A stretch of DNA of 11,216 bases from Euperipatoides rowelli. Its lineage: Eukaryota; Onychophora; Udeonychophora; Euonychophora; Peripatopsidae. The stretch is from assembly GCA_003024985.2 (NCBI GenBank), contig PXIH01S0010411.1; one strand, written 5' to 3'. Made by a program: the position numbers and the translations under genes. Below, piece after piece: positions 1 to 8,976 of the stretch. Position 1 is the first letter of the stretch. Every line of letters begins with the position of its first letter. The notes under the pieces are model-generated. The model had not been told where the DNA came from, did no database searches, and saw only the letters and a program-made list of their open reading frames with translations.

Positions 1-521
1 AATTTTTTCTTTCTAACGATCATCATATCTGATAATCGTTTGAATGTAAAATTGCCTTGATAAAACCTATACTAGGCAGAAATCGATTGATGTTAATCTT
101 TTGTCTACTTTAAAAAAAAAAAATATTTGATGGAATTATGCAGTTACCCGTTTTTCGAAGTTAATTCAACACTACATTACATTGCATCTGAAGCCAGACG
201 TCCTTTCATTATTATTATTATTATTAGCATTTATTATTAAACAATAGGATAATTCTACTGTAATATAGATTAGCCTAATAAAACCATATATTTTGTCATT
301 TGAATATTTTGAAACATACGAATGTTCTTGCATTAAGAGATTTATATTTTTAATTATTTCTTTATGATTTTATGAATAGGGGGAGTAGATATTAGGGGGG
401 ATTTGGGATATCTAGGGCCACATTGTATTTAAATTCTCAAGAGGCTTTTCAGCTAGTTTACTAATAATTAAACTATATTTTTTGATAACTTAATTTAATA
501 TTGTGTTTTAATTGTAAACTA
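1..521. other. AT-rich non-coding stretch
   Basis: No open frame of useful length and no recognisable repeat family are visible. The stretch is AT-rich, with A and T homopolymers (for example near 111-123), a short (ATT)n run at 207-226 and a G-rich patch near 379-402. It ends where the left arm of the inverted-repeat element begins. Nothing here supports a gene. Confidence 0.6.
207..226. repeat. (ATT)n microsatellite
   Basis: About six uninterrupted ATT units are visible. This is a simple repeat with no attached function. Confidence 0.85.
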
Positions 522-750
522 ACAAAAGAAGCTCCCCGGTTGTTACAAATAAGTTTTAAAAATATAGCTCTGGAGTAATTGGAGCTCCAAAGTTTGCTAT
601 ACAGTTATCCAGCAAAGTTTGAAGCTCTTTTTACCCTTAAATTTCAAAAATTCATCTCCAGGGCAGGGAAGGTCATAGGGATCCCCAAATAACACTAGTC
701 AAATTTGCTTTAGAATTGTTTTCAAGTAAACCAAACATAATTGCTCTAGT
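522..750 (+). repeat. Left arm of long inverted repeat
   Basis: This arm matches the reverse complement of 1448-1733. Shared blocks, in order, include ACAAAAGAAGC, ACAAATAAG (CAAATAAG opposite), CTGGAGTAATT, GAGCTCC, CAGCAAA, GAAGCT, CATAGGGA and finally CAAACAT.ATTGCT. Within the arm, TTGGAGCTCCAA at 579-590 is a perfect 12-bp palindrome; the opposite arm has lost it by small changes. Differences between the arms are scattered substitutions and short indels, the pattern of an old duplication. Confidence 0.7.
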
Positions 751-1447
751 GTGCACCAGCAGGTGTGTGTAACTGTTTTCTGTGAGTGCATAGATAAATA
801 CAACATTGTATTGTATGTAATATCATTTTGGGATAGCAATCACCATAGTATTAGTGCTTATATAGAGCCACAACAAAAACAAATCAGGCTGCAGTTGTAT
901 GTGAGACTGCATTAATGGGATTGACCTTGATCACAACATGTGGTTAAAATTCCATTCATGTCGATTGCTTTGAAACATAGTAATTTCAAACATGCAGGGT
1001 TTCATTCATGAAGCCACATACTATATCCGAGTCCAAATAAATGAGCCATGTTAATTGAGGTCATTATTTGATTTAAGGTCGAGTTTAATTCTTAAGCAAA
1101 TGGTTAGAAGGAAGTGATCTATTGGAATAATTCATACCAATATATTGCCAACATTCAATATGATTTTTTTATTTACAAAATAACAAAATTTTCATGATAG
1201 GTAATACTTTTAACTAGACCTACTTATTATTTAAAAAAAAGTTGCTTTATAAGATTTTGTTTCGCTTTAATATAATGCCTTAACTATATATAACAAGAAC
1301 AACCATCTCTCTCTGTCTCAGCTTTCATTAACCAGTTATATTTTTCCATTATGTAAACCAATGTCATGTTATATTAATGCAATAACTTATATTAATATGT
1401 GCAAATATATTGTAAAGGTTTGCTCCTCCTCCTCAACCACATACTAT

Positions 1448-1534
1448 ATCCTAAAGCAATGATGTTTGATTTATTTGAAAGTCCTAAAGCATCCTAAAGC
1501 AATGATGTTTGATTTATTTGAAAGTCCTAAAAGC
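1448..1534. repeat. Two-copy 43-bp tandem duplication
   Basis: The unit starting ATCCTAAAGCAATGATG at 1448 repeats at 1491. The copies are identical except for one extra A near the end of the second (CCTAAAAGC against CCTAAAGC). The left arm of the inverted repeat holds one diverged version of the unit (around 710-750). The duplication therefore happened inside the right arm, after the two arms had begun to diverge. Confidence 0.92.
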
Positions 1535-1733
1535 ATATCTGACATGCTATTATTGGCTCCCTATGAGCTTCCTTGCCATGGGAATAAATGTTTGAAAATT
1601 TATGCTTAAAGTAGCTTCGATGTTTGCTGATTAACTATATAACAAGCTTAGGAGCTCAATTACTCCAGAACAGCCTGACATATATTTTAAAAACTTATTT
1701 GCAAGTTTGCAACCACTGTGTGGCTTCTTTTGT
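1448..1733 (-). repeat. Right arm of long inverted repeat
   Basis: Reverse-complemented, this matches 522-750 along its length. It is longer than the left arm mainly because a 43-bp segment at its inner edge occurs twice (1448-1534). Small insertions around 1671-1680 and 1701-1710 account for the rest. A transcript crossing both arms could fold into a long imperfect hairpin; whether one is made cannot be told from sequence. Confidence 0.7.
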
Positions 1734-3338
1734 ATACATTGATATATCTATATATCTGCACTGGGCTTATGAATTTTGATTAATACATAAGCCTGCTATA
1801 ATATTGATTGTGAATAATATTGACTGGCAAATGTGGGAATACTAAACTAAAGTTATTAACTAATGGAAAACGGTGACATAAACATGGACATGGTAGATCT
1901 TTCTCAAAGAGAACCTTTGGGAATAGTTTTGCATCAGTCTAAATTTATGAACATGCTTAAAGCTCTAAGAACTTTCTTAGATTTTACATAGAATTGTTTC
2001 TATGTAATTTTCATCATAAATGACATATTCATAGTTCTTAATCTTGGATCATTCAAGTGAATTTCCTGGGAATTTGGTCACAAGTGTCAGTTTCTTCATT
2101 TATTAACAATCAATCGTCAAAACAAAAATGAACCTTTTTGCATTTCTATAATAGATCTGTTAGGCACAGATCTGTTTGGGATTTCATCACCATTGTTAAA
2201 AGTTAGGCCACGGAAATGTATTCAGAACTCCTTGTGAGTTCAGTGGGTAAGATTAAAAGATCCAATGGCAAAAATGCATGCAGAAATAAACATAGTGAAC
2301 ACATTGCAATATAATTTTTTGTCACAGAAATTTTCTGGAAACTGGATGTAAAGTCAATTCCATTTTACATACTTAACATTTTGACTTCCGGGTTGCAAAA
2401 TCGCCAAGTTGTGACAACCAGAAACGATATCATTTTCAGATGATCACTTTTATTGTTATAAATCCCCATTTAAATTCTACTGACAAAAAAAATCTGGATG
2501 TAACATTTTTTTTTTTAACTATTATAATATTCAAAAAATTTTGAACAAATATTATATGTTTAATGTTATCTCAGTCTATATAATCACAAAAGAGTTCATA
2601 AAATAAGTAAAATTAAAGAAACTCTCAATAAATATAATTAAATCAATTTATATAATTTTAAAAAAGTTAAAACACAATAAAATTATTAAAAAATTTAAAT
2701 AATAAATGCTACAGCTATAGAAGAGATACCATTATGAATTTATTTCCCATATATTTGATGGAAATGTATTATAGGCTACTAATATCTTCTTGATGGGTGT
2801 CATTCGCACTAAAATAATATTGTACGAAAATTAAAACTATAAGTTAAGGTTGCTAATAATCTGTTAGTGCTTAAAACCAAATCTAATGTTTTATGTTATT
2901 TTTAAGATCATGTATCTACAGAATATCAATTGATAAACAGTATGAATCTTCAGTTGAAGCAAATAATTCAAATTTGGAAGATCACCAATTTTAATCTAAA
3001 CATCAACATCCTCCCCCTCCCCATCCTTCTATACAAGTTTAGATTAAAAATTCAAAAGTAATTTGAAATGGTAATAATAATGGCAAAAGAAATAAATATT
3101 TAGAAAAGGAATCAAGATGTCGCTGTAAAAGAAAACACAATAGTAATATCATCAAAATAAAACTGTAGAATTTTTTAATCATGTCAATTTAAATGAGCTT
3201 GGATTATAATAATAATAAGGATGTTGAAATTACTTGCAAAGTTGAGCCTAGGAAAATTCTTTGTATTTTGTATTACCTTTTAACTTTTATTTTTAAAATG
3301 ACTTTATTCGCTCATCAGATTCTTCTCATTTTCATTAG
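1734..3338. other. AT-rich non-coding stretch
   Basis: No gene is supported. Stops are frequent in all frames, and 2500-2720 is almost entirely A and T. Small local features are the nested hairpin at 1966-2040, a repeated AGATCTGTT pair near 2154-2177, and two CTGGATGTAA occurrences about 150 bp apart (near 2343 and 2493). None identifies a known element. Confidence 0.55.
1966..2040. repeat. Nested inverted repeat / hairpin
   Basis: An inner perfect 10-bp stem, TTACATAGAA (1984-1993) with TTCTATGTAA (1998-2007), closes a 4-base TTGT loop. An outer 8-bp stem pairs TAAGAACT (1966-1973) with AGTTCTTA (2033-2040). This could be a small hairpin or cruciform. In AT-rich DNA such stems also arise by chance, and no T-run terminator or RNA gene signature accompanies it. 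Confidence 0.4.
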
Positions 3339-3539
3339 CATAATATTAGAACCACCATTGACCTTGCCATAAGGCTAGCCACATCATTCCAACTGGAGGT
3401 AGGCTGTCTTCCTGCCACACTGACAGAAGGAATCACTGATCTGATCCTGTTCATTTCCAATAGTGTAAATTTTAAGATCATGATATGCCTTAATACAAGG
3501 TTTACAGCATCTTTAACAGGTATGTTTTTGTGCCTCCAG

Positions 3540-3650
3540 ATGGATAGATGGATGACTTTATTTTACACAAATAATGAAAAGTGTTAAAAACAGATACAGT
3601 GCAGCGAGAAATTTTTGCAATGATAACAATTAGCTAATTGTTAAAACAAC
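3540..3650 (-). mobile_element. Possible retroelement 3' end with tetranucleotide tail
   Basis: Read on the minus strand, the stretch runs through an AATAAA hexamer (complement of 3557-3562) into GTCATCCATCTATCCATC (complement of 3539-3556). An A-rich AATAAA region followed by a short CATC-type repeat is a common arrangement at LINE 3' ends in invertebrates. A perfect 20-bp palindrome (3624-3643) lies just inside. No coding remnant was recognised upstream on the minus strand, so this is a suggestion from layout only; a chance microsatellite next to an AATAAA is the alternative. Confidence 0.28.
3624..3643. repeat. Perfect 20-bp palindrome
   Basis: TAACAATTAG is followed directly by its reverse complement CTAATTGTTA, with no spacer and no mismatch. 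The symmetry ends at the flanking bases (A on both sides). It could be a dimeric protein-binding site, part of a retroelement 3' UTR, or chance in AT-rich DNA. Confidence 0.75.
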
Positions 3651-3850
3651 ATAGAAAGTAAATTTAGCTAATATTAAAATACCATTTCAAATTATTTGTT
3701 AAGTTTTAATTTAGTGATGTCTAATATTTATAGTTTTTTGTTGTATTTGAAAAGTATTCAATAAATATTATATTAAGGTTCTCTTTTAAAAGTTCTAATC
3801 ACTTTTGTTTTTTAATAAGGTAGCAAAAACAGATAAGGGGGCTGAAAATG

Positions 3851-3901
3851 TTGTGATATGCTGGTTGTCCCTTATACTGGTACTTATCCACCATATCACA
3901 A
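3851..3901. repeat. Stem-loop, 14-bp stem with one mismatch
   Basis: TTGTGATATGCTGG (3851-3864) pairs with CCACCATATCACAA (3888-3901) at 13 of 14 positions around a 23-base loop. It lies in a patch richer in G and C than its neighbours. No tRNA, snRNA or other RNA family is recognisable, so its role is unknown. Confidence 0.6.
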
Positions 3902-4440
3902 GCTTTCCTCATCTACACCTCTGACCATGGTCAACTTACCTGGACCAAACTCTATATGCCAAACAAGTGCTTAGACCTCAAACAGTATTGATATATACAT
4001 ACACCCAATATGACCACACCACATACCAACAACTATAGTGTAGGCTATAATATGTTACACATAAATAAACCTACAGTACTGAATAATCATTGTTACAAAT
4101 GTAGAACAATAATGATACAGTATAAACTTAATCTGCATCACAATCAAAGTGCTCCGCAAGCTTATGGAAACTAGACTGTTATAAAGTATACCAATGGTAT
4201 ATTTTACATTTCATATTATTTGTATGACATTGGCCTACAGAGCTACCAGTAGTATATTTTGCATTCATATTAACTAATATACTTAAANTTTTTCATCGTC
4301 TAGTTCAGTAATTGAAAAAAAAAAGACATCAAAAGAAATAAATAATTATTGAAACAGTAGCCTATACATAATTTAGCATTAAGAAATGTTTGTGAAAATT
4401 AATTTTAGCTCAATTTTTAATTTAACGAATATGAACTAGA

Positions 4441-4806
4441 TGCCAAGCACGCCAAATTAATTCGGTAGCTAAAATTTCTTGCTGCCATGTCCGTGTTAGA
4501 AAATTAGTCTGCCCGGCAGTCCAGGGCTGTTAAATTTTAGGGAAGGCAACTATCTTTTAGCAAATTCAAGCCCAGAACGGCTACCTAATTATTTCTAAAA
4601 TTACACCACATATTCCCATACTTTAACTTATTTATGTTTAAATAAATAAAAAATAAAAATTAATTAATAATCAAAACTCTTATTTTTAACTACTAATTTT
4701 GCTTTGTGCTTATATTAAACTCTCTAAAATAATCTTATTTAATTTGGGGCTGACATCCCTAATCTTGGGGCTAGAAGATTTCTTATATAGGTTGCCTTTG
4801 GGCAAG
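4441..4806. mobile_element. Possible degraded DNA transposon fragment
   Basis: Composition shifts toward G and C around 4490-4585 and again at 4745-4805. At 4523 the sequence CAGGGCTGTTAAATTTTAG resembles the start of the element at 11133 (CAGGGCTCGAAATTAAG). GGAAGGCAACTAT at 4541-4553 weakly matches the reverse complement of 4787-4800 (AAAGGCAACCTAT), and both are followed by a TAGC-containing block. The matches are short and interrupted by indels. I read this as a hint of a decayed element with inverted ends; chance similarity is a real alternative. Confidence 0.22.
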
Positions 4807-4810
4807 TATA

Positions 4811-6237
4811 ACATATCGTGAATAATTATAATAATTATAACTTTGATCTTTATTTCATTTTTACAAAATAGGTTAAATGAGAAAAAAAAGTAAAACTAAA
4901 TATTTTTAAAGGATTTTTTTTTTTAAAATTCTTTTTTTTTTTTTCAGTTTTAGAATTGAATAAACTGATTCAAGTTATAAACTTTTTGGAAGGCAATAAT
5001 TTGAATTAAAAAAGGATTCTCACATTTGTTTTGAGAAGATTTTTAATTATTTTTGAATTATTAATTTTTGTGAGATATTTTAAGATCTGTCTCTGTTTAT
5101 GAGGAATATTTTAATACTTTTTTTTTTTTAAAGTGTAACTAATTGACCTATTTAGCATCCATCAATGTCAATATGATTGACAGTTTTTAAATAAGATCCT
5201 CCAGTTCTTTTCATTTAGGCGAGTTTTAGCACCTCATTCATATGTAATCTAAATATATATTAATTTTGTAAAAGTGTTTTTCTCATTTTTGCTGTCAGAA
5301 ATTTGAGTATATGGAATTTTTGTCTTGTGAAAAGTTGGGTTTAACTTTAAAAATTTGATTTATATTAGATTTTTATGGAAATTAGAGTTTTGAGATTCAA
5401 CTCAAAATAATTATGAGAGTTTATAATTTTCAAATTGTACTTTAATGTGTGTGGACAAGAAGTTTTTTAAATTTAATAATTTTCTTATTTAATATTTTCA
5501 TTTTTACAAAGAAATCCTTTATTTATTTTTTTTTCCCCCCAAAATCTAAGGATATTGATTATATTTTCGGTCTTTTTTTTTTATTATCTGATTTTATTTA
5601 TTAAATATTTTTATTTATTTATGGAACAGATGGCTCCATGGTCAAAATATCTCAGGTGGTCTTTGAAGCAAATTTTTTTAATACATTGTAATAAGTTAGA
5701 CGATTCCTTAGGCACTAATCACATTTATTTCAGGGAGTTAATCCATTATGAAGATATGGTTATGATGCACCATTTTTTTTTAATCTGTCATTATTTATTG
5801 CCATATNNAGCACCAGGTGATTTACTGTGTATGTCTCCGAGTGAATTACAATTTATCAGTGAGTCAAAGCAATCAAATTCCTCTTGAAAAATGCCAAAAA
5901 TGTAAAATCATTAAGCTAATTTTAGCATTCTAATCCAGATAATTTTGAATAATTTAAAATTTGATCAATTAATATCTATATAACACAAATACTAACCATA
6001 ACAATAATAAATGAAATAACAATAATAATGATAAGTTGATTATTCCTCAAACTTGGCGCACATGTTTTATTTCATAAATTTAGACTATAATGAATATGTT
6101 TTTTTTTTTTTTTGAGAGAAGGAATATAAAATAAATTTCAGAGTTAAAGTTCTAGGTTTATATTTCATTAATGTTTATCAACAGTTTATTTTATTATTGT
6201 TTTAAATGTTTAAAAAGTATATTTTGAGTTATGTACA
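4811..6237. other. Very AT-rich non-coding stretch
   Basis: Long T runs (for example 4913-4945, 5118-5130 and 5572-5582) and frequent stops dominate. One open frame on the plus strand (5555-5887) is kept open partly by two unresolved bases at 5807-5808; it shows no recognisable domain and begins in a low-complexity F/Y/L-rich stretch, so I do not call it a gene. A possible weak hAT-like left end (CTCAAACTTGGCGCAC from 6046) lies near the right edge. Confidence 0.5.
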
Positions 6238-6412
6238 TTTAACATTTGTCTGTTCGTATGTGTGTTCTATATACAATTCTGAGCCGTTTTACCAACTGCA
6301 CCAAATTCGGCATACTTACCATTTAAAACCTCAAGAACATAGGATATTTTGACGTAGAACCTGGGTAACATCCGAGACTAAATGCACACTGTATGTATGT
6401 ATCTAGATAGGA
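6238..6412. repeat. Probable interspersed-repeat fragment
   Basis: The stretch begins with a TTTGTCTGTTCGTATGTGTG lead-in, continues with GAGCCGTTTTACCAACTGCA and then CCAAATTCGGCATACTTACC, passes GACGTAGAACCTGGGTAACA and ends in a TATGTATGTAT run. From memory, repeats common in invertebrate genomes share this plan: a CTGT/TCTG-rich start, a block like 'gaaccgtttnaccaattgcaccaaatttggcat', then a 'gggtaacatccg' block. I cannot assign the family or give true ends. It is much richer in G and C than the AT-rich DNA around it, which also argues for an inserted sequence. Confidence 0.4.
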
Positions 6413-7033
6413 TTCAAGATTTCAGCTAATGGTAAATTGCAATAAATGGGAAGCTCATTATAGTTTAGTAAATGTGCACCAATGATCTATAGAATCAATC
6501 ATTTTCCACCTGAGACACCTAATTGTTAAATGACCTAAGAGTGACCCAACACTTTTTTTCCAGCCTAGGGGATTTTAAAAAATATAGGCATATTAATCAT
6601 TAATATGAATATTTAATTTCCTCCCTCTTCCCACTCATTAAAAAAATAAGATATTTTTCAAGCTTGTTTGTTTTTCTTAATAATTATAGGCCTAGATGGA
6701 ATTCAGTATGGTATACAATTGATTAAAAAAAAAGGAAAGATGGCAATACTGTTAATATAGCATGCATAAGATTGAAACTGGATCCACATGGTAACTGTGA
6801 CATCAGCCAGTCTGCTAATCAAGAAGCTAAAAATTAATGGTTTTCTAATTATTACTTCAGGGCAAAAAACATAATTGGATACATTTTAAATTCTTTTTAT
6901 ATTTTAACAAATATTAAAAAAAATATTTTAATTTTATAATAATGAGTTCACTATCTTTGCGTTCAAAGGAATAATTTTAAAATACGGTATATATTTTTTT
7001 CTTTATCAGGCTCATGGCCTCCTATATCTTTCC
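6413..7033. other. AT-rich non-coding stretch
   Basis: No open frame or RNA gene is recognised. It may be the interior of a hAT-like element whose right end is at 7075, but nothing in it resembles transposase. Confidence 0.4.
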
Positions 7034-7075
7034 GTTACCCCCAGGGGGTCATGACCCACAGTTTGAGCACCACTG
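7034..7075 (-). mobile_element. hAT-like transposon terminus
   Basis: On the minus strand the end reads CAGTGGTGCTCAAACTGTGG from 7075 downward. This fits the CAGTGGTnCTCAAACT pattern I know from many animal hAT transposons and their MITEs. Just inside is GGGTCATGACCC (7046-7057), a perfect 12-bp palindrome next to CCCCCAGGGGG, the kind of subterminal G/C-rich palindrome such elements carry. The body would lie at lower coordinates. hAT insertions make 8-bp target duplications; the outside 8 bp are CTATAGAT (7076-7083), but I found no matching copy beside a good left end. A weak candidate left end lies near 6046. Only the terminus is supported. Confidence 0.55.
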
Positions 7076-7083
7076 CTATAGAT

Positions 7084-7388
7084 AACAGTTAAACTCATCA
7101 TTATTCAATGAATTTATACAAAAAAAGATCAGCAACTTCATAAAACCTATCTAAATAAATTAAGGAAAAAAATTCCTATTATGAATGAATGAATCATGAC
7201 AAAAACCAAGCTGACAGATAAAATATTCATTATTTTATTTATTTTTAAATACTATTAGTACAAGGACAATCTATAATCCATGGAAATTCCATTCATTCAT
7301 ATTATTATGTTCAAATTAATGTTTTACACTTTTTTTACATGTTGTACTTAGCAGAAGGTTTAGGGCTATTGTACAGTGCACATTTAGA
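7084..7388. other. AT-rich non-coding stretch
   Basis: It includes a short (GAAT)n run at 7182-7194 and, on the far side, ATTCATTCATATTAT (from about 7292), its rough reverse complement. No gene is recognised. It may be the body of a retroposed copy ending at 7431. Confidence 0.4.
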
Positions 7389-7431
7389 AATAAATTGTTA
7401 GCCTATATGATGTTTAAAAAAAAAAAAAAAA
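7389..7431 (+). mobile_element. Possible retroposed poly(A) end
   Basis: AATAAA at 7389-7394 is followed 21 bases later by an uninterrupted run of 16 A (7416-7431). That is the normal spacing from polyadenylation signal to tail in an mRNA, so a retroposed transcript or SINE may end here. No coding remnant or target-site duplication was identified upstream, and A runs are frequent in this window, so chance remains possible. Confidence 0.3.
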
Positions 7432-8919
7432 CACTCACAAAATTTGAACTCAATATTAAGAATTTGTAATCATTGCATTTTGGGCATACAGAATTTCAGA
7501 ATAATATGGATTCTAAATGGTGTAAGTAAAATCATTTCCATTCCAGGTTAAAAACAAAACTAGTTTGTATATATATATCCAGATTTTTTTCAGTTTATTA
7601 TTTTATTTTTATATAAAACAACTTATCAATTAAATATTAAACTCAAAATTTTAGTAAAACATCTTGAGCAATATAACATCTGTCCATATGCGGGAATTCT
7701 GTACTCATACTGGAAATACAAGAATTCTTATAATTATTAACTTTAAATTTTATTTACATACTGTTGGTTCATGAATTAATACATTTATAAAGCCAAAATC
7801 TATAAAATTCTGGTATGTACAAAGGTCTATTTATAATTTTTTTTAAGAGTGTATAAATTGAATCAGATAAAGGTGAGATTTCATATGTTCATGACTGAAT
7901 TTTGCAGTATTATTCAATATTTATAAAATAAATTTAATTCTTAATGTTCTAAAACAAATTGGATAGGTGTAGAGTTATAGTTGAATTTTAAAATTGTTGT
8001 CCGAAGCTCGACAAAATCAGTTGCTAATTAGCATTTGACTAACTGTATATTTGTTTTGTCTGGTTAATTTTCCTTAGTAAATAACCAAAATGCCTAATAC
8101 TATATTGAGCCCCCTTAAAAAGCAGAGCTAAATTGCTTTAATTAAGGATATTTGTCTTGTCCTACCTAGATACATTTTAAATATAAATTATGATTGTTAC
8201 TGAAGCAATCAAAAAATAATAATTAAAAGTTTATTTTTAAATGTTTCCAAATGGGACGGATCAACGAGTAAGAAATGTATGATTATTTATTAAAATAAAA
8301 AATGAAAAATTTAATGGTTTTAAGTCAAAAGTTGAGAACAAATTAATCTGTAGTCGAAAATTGCATTTTTTGAACTTCCTTTCTAAATACCAAACATGGA
8401 GACTGAATGAGAAAGAAACGCTGGAGTAACCACTGCACATGCACAAATAATTTACAATAAAGGTCTATATAGCTAATTTGTATTTCACAATAAAGTAATA
8501 CAGTGTATATAGAAGAATCATTCTTGAACAAAATAATGATGTAGTTAGGAGAGAAGGAAGTAATCAAGAGAGAAAGAATGGGATATGAATAATGCTGAGG
8601 ACTGACTAAGCCACTGGAGAACATGAAATTTACTGATACACTTCTCTTTGAGTACATTGTCATAAAATTTTAAGAACTGACTATCCTTCAAACCAGTACA
8701 CTTAACTTTAACCCAATCTAACTAACCTTAGTGAATCACTAATAACATTATTATCACTCAAATTCCAAATAAGTGAACAGACTATTGCTTCATGCATTTC
8801 ATTTATTTGAAATTTGGATAATTGTACGTCAGTTGCAATGGTTGAAATATAATATATCTGTGGATGGCTAAGAACTACAATCAGAAAAATCAGCGAGAAA
8901 CATGGCAATGTGATTATGG
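7432..8919. other. AT-rich non-coding stretch
   Basis: I see no gene. Minus-strand open frames at 8343-8663, 8261-8446 and 8708-8908 overlap or adjoin one another, have low-complexity AT-driven amino acid content, and show no domain. A purine-rich patch lies at about 8548-8590. Confidence 0.5.
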
Positions 8920-8925
8920 GATATT

Positions 8926-8931
8926 TTTATT
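8926..8931 (-). promoter_or_regulatory. AATAAA polyadenylation-type hexamer at LINE 3' end
   Basis: The minus strand reads TGTAAATAAAAATAT here, just after the 3' stem-loop. AATAAA can act as a polyadenylation signal, and some LINEs instead end in short TAAA-type repeats. Either way it marks the likely 3' end, near 8920. Confidence 0.5.
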
Positions 8932-8937
8932 TACAAT

Positions 8938-8976
8938 TACCTATACTAAAGCACAAGGCCAAGTTACAGTATGGTA
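8938..8976 (-). other. LINE 3' UTR stem-loop
   Basis: On the minus strand TACCATACT (from 8976) pairs with AGTATAGGTA (ending at 8938), a 9-bp stem with one bulged base around a 20-base loop. It sits immediately before the AATAAA-type end. Several LINE groups have a 3' hairpin that their RT recognises to begin cDNA synthesis. The position fits that role; function is inferred. Confidence 0.6.

Larger units (their letters stand above)
522..1733. mobile_element. Putative non-autonomous foldback/MITE-like element with long inverted arms
   Basis: The outer ends read ACAAAAGAAGC at 522-532 and its exact reverse complement GCTTCTTTTGT at 1723-1733. From these ends inward, the two sides align as imperfect inverted repeats for roughly 230 bp. 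About 700 bp of unrelated AT-rich sequence (751-1447) lies between them with no transposase or other open frame. Long inverted arms around a non-coding centre are typical of foldback elements and MITE-like DNA transposons. No clear target-site duplication is seen at the two edges, so the exact ends and the superfamily are open. Two copies of one short repeat inserted in opposite directions would look the same. The inverted homology is seen directly; that it is one mobile unit is inference. Confidence 0.5.
3588..4440. other. Non-coding stretch with a less AT-rich patch
   Basis: Most is AT-rich with no gene. The patch at about 3838-3975 is clearly richer in G and C than its surroundings and carries the stem-loop at 3851-3901. 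Short open frames cross it, but none resembles a known protein, so a degraded exon or repeat is possible without being supported. An unresolved base sits at 4288. Confidence 0.45.

Noticed and set aside
1014-1451. 15-bp direct repeat CCACATACTATATCC at 1014-1028 and 1437-1451
   Set aside because: The match is exact but the flanks align only weakly, so I cannot separate shared origin from chance; not listed as a feature.
1448-1534. CRISPR array or minisatellite
   Set aside because: There are only two units, directly adjacent with no spacers, inside an arm of an inverted repeat; a local duplication explains it.
1966-2040. Intrinsic transcription terminator or microRNA precursor
   Set aside because: The inner stem is only 10 bp, with no T run following it, and the outer pairing is short and separated; the window is eukaryotic, where bacterial-type terminators do not apply, and a microRNA would need a longer near-continuous stem.
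3339-3587. Stop-to-stop open frame of about 82 codons on the plus strand
   Set aside because: It has no start codon in its first half and no recognisable motif, and runs into the CATC/GATG repeat. Locally higher G+C makes frames of this length unsurprising.
5555-5887. 110-codon open frame on the plus strand
   Set aside because: It begins in a low-complexity T-rich tract, is held open through two unresolved bases (5807-5808), and shows no domain, repeat or signal I recognise. No splice or promoter context supports it. A protein search with no hit would confirm the rejection.
8261-8908. Three minus-strand open frames (8261-8446, 8343-8663, 8708-8908)
   Set aside because: The first two overlap in different frames, the amino acid content is AT-driven, and there is no domain or conserved motif. 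The stretch lies just past the LINE 3' end and shows no gene context.
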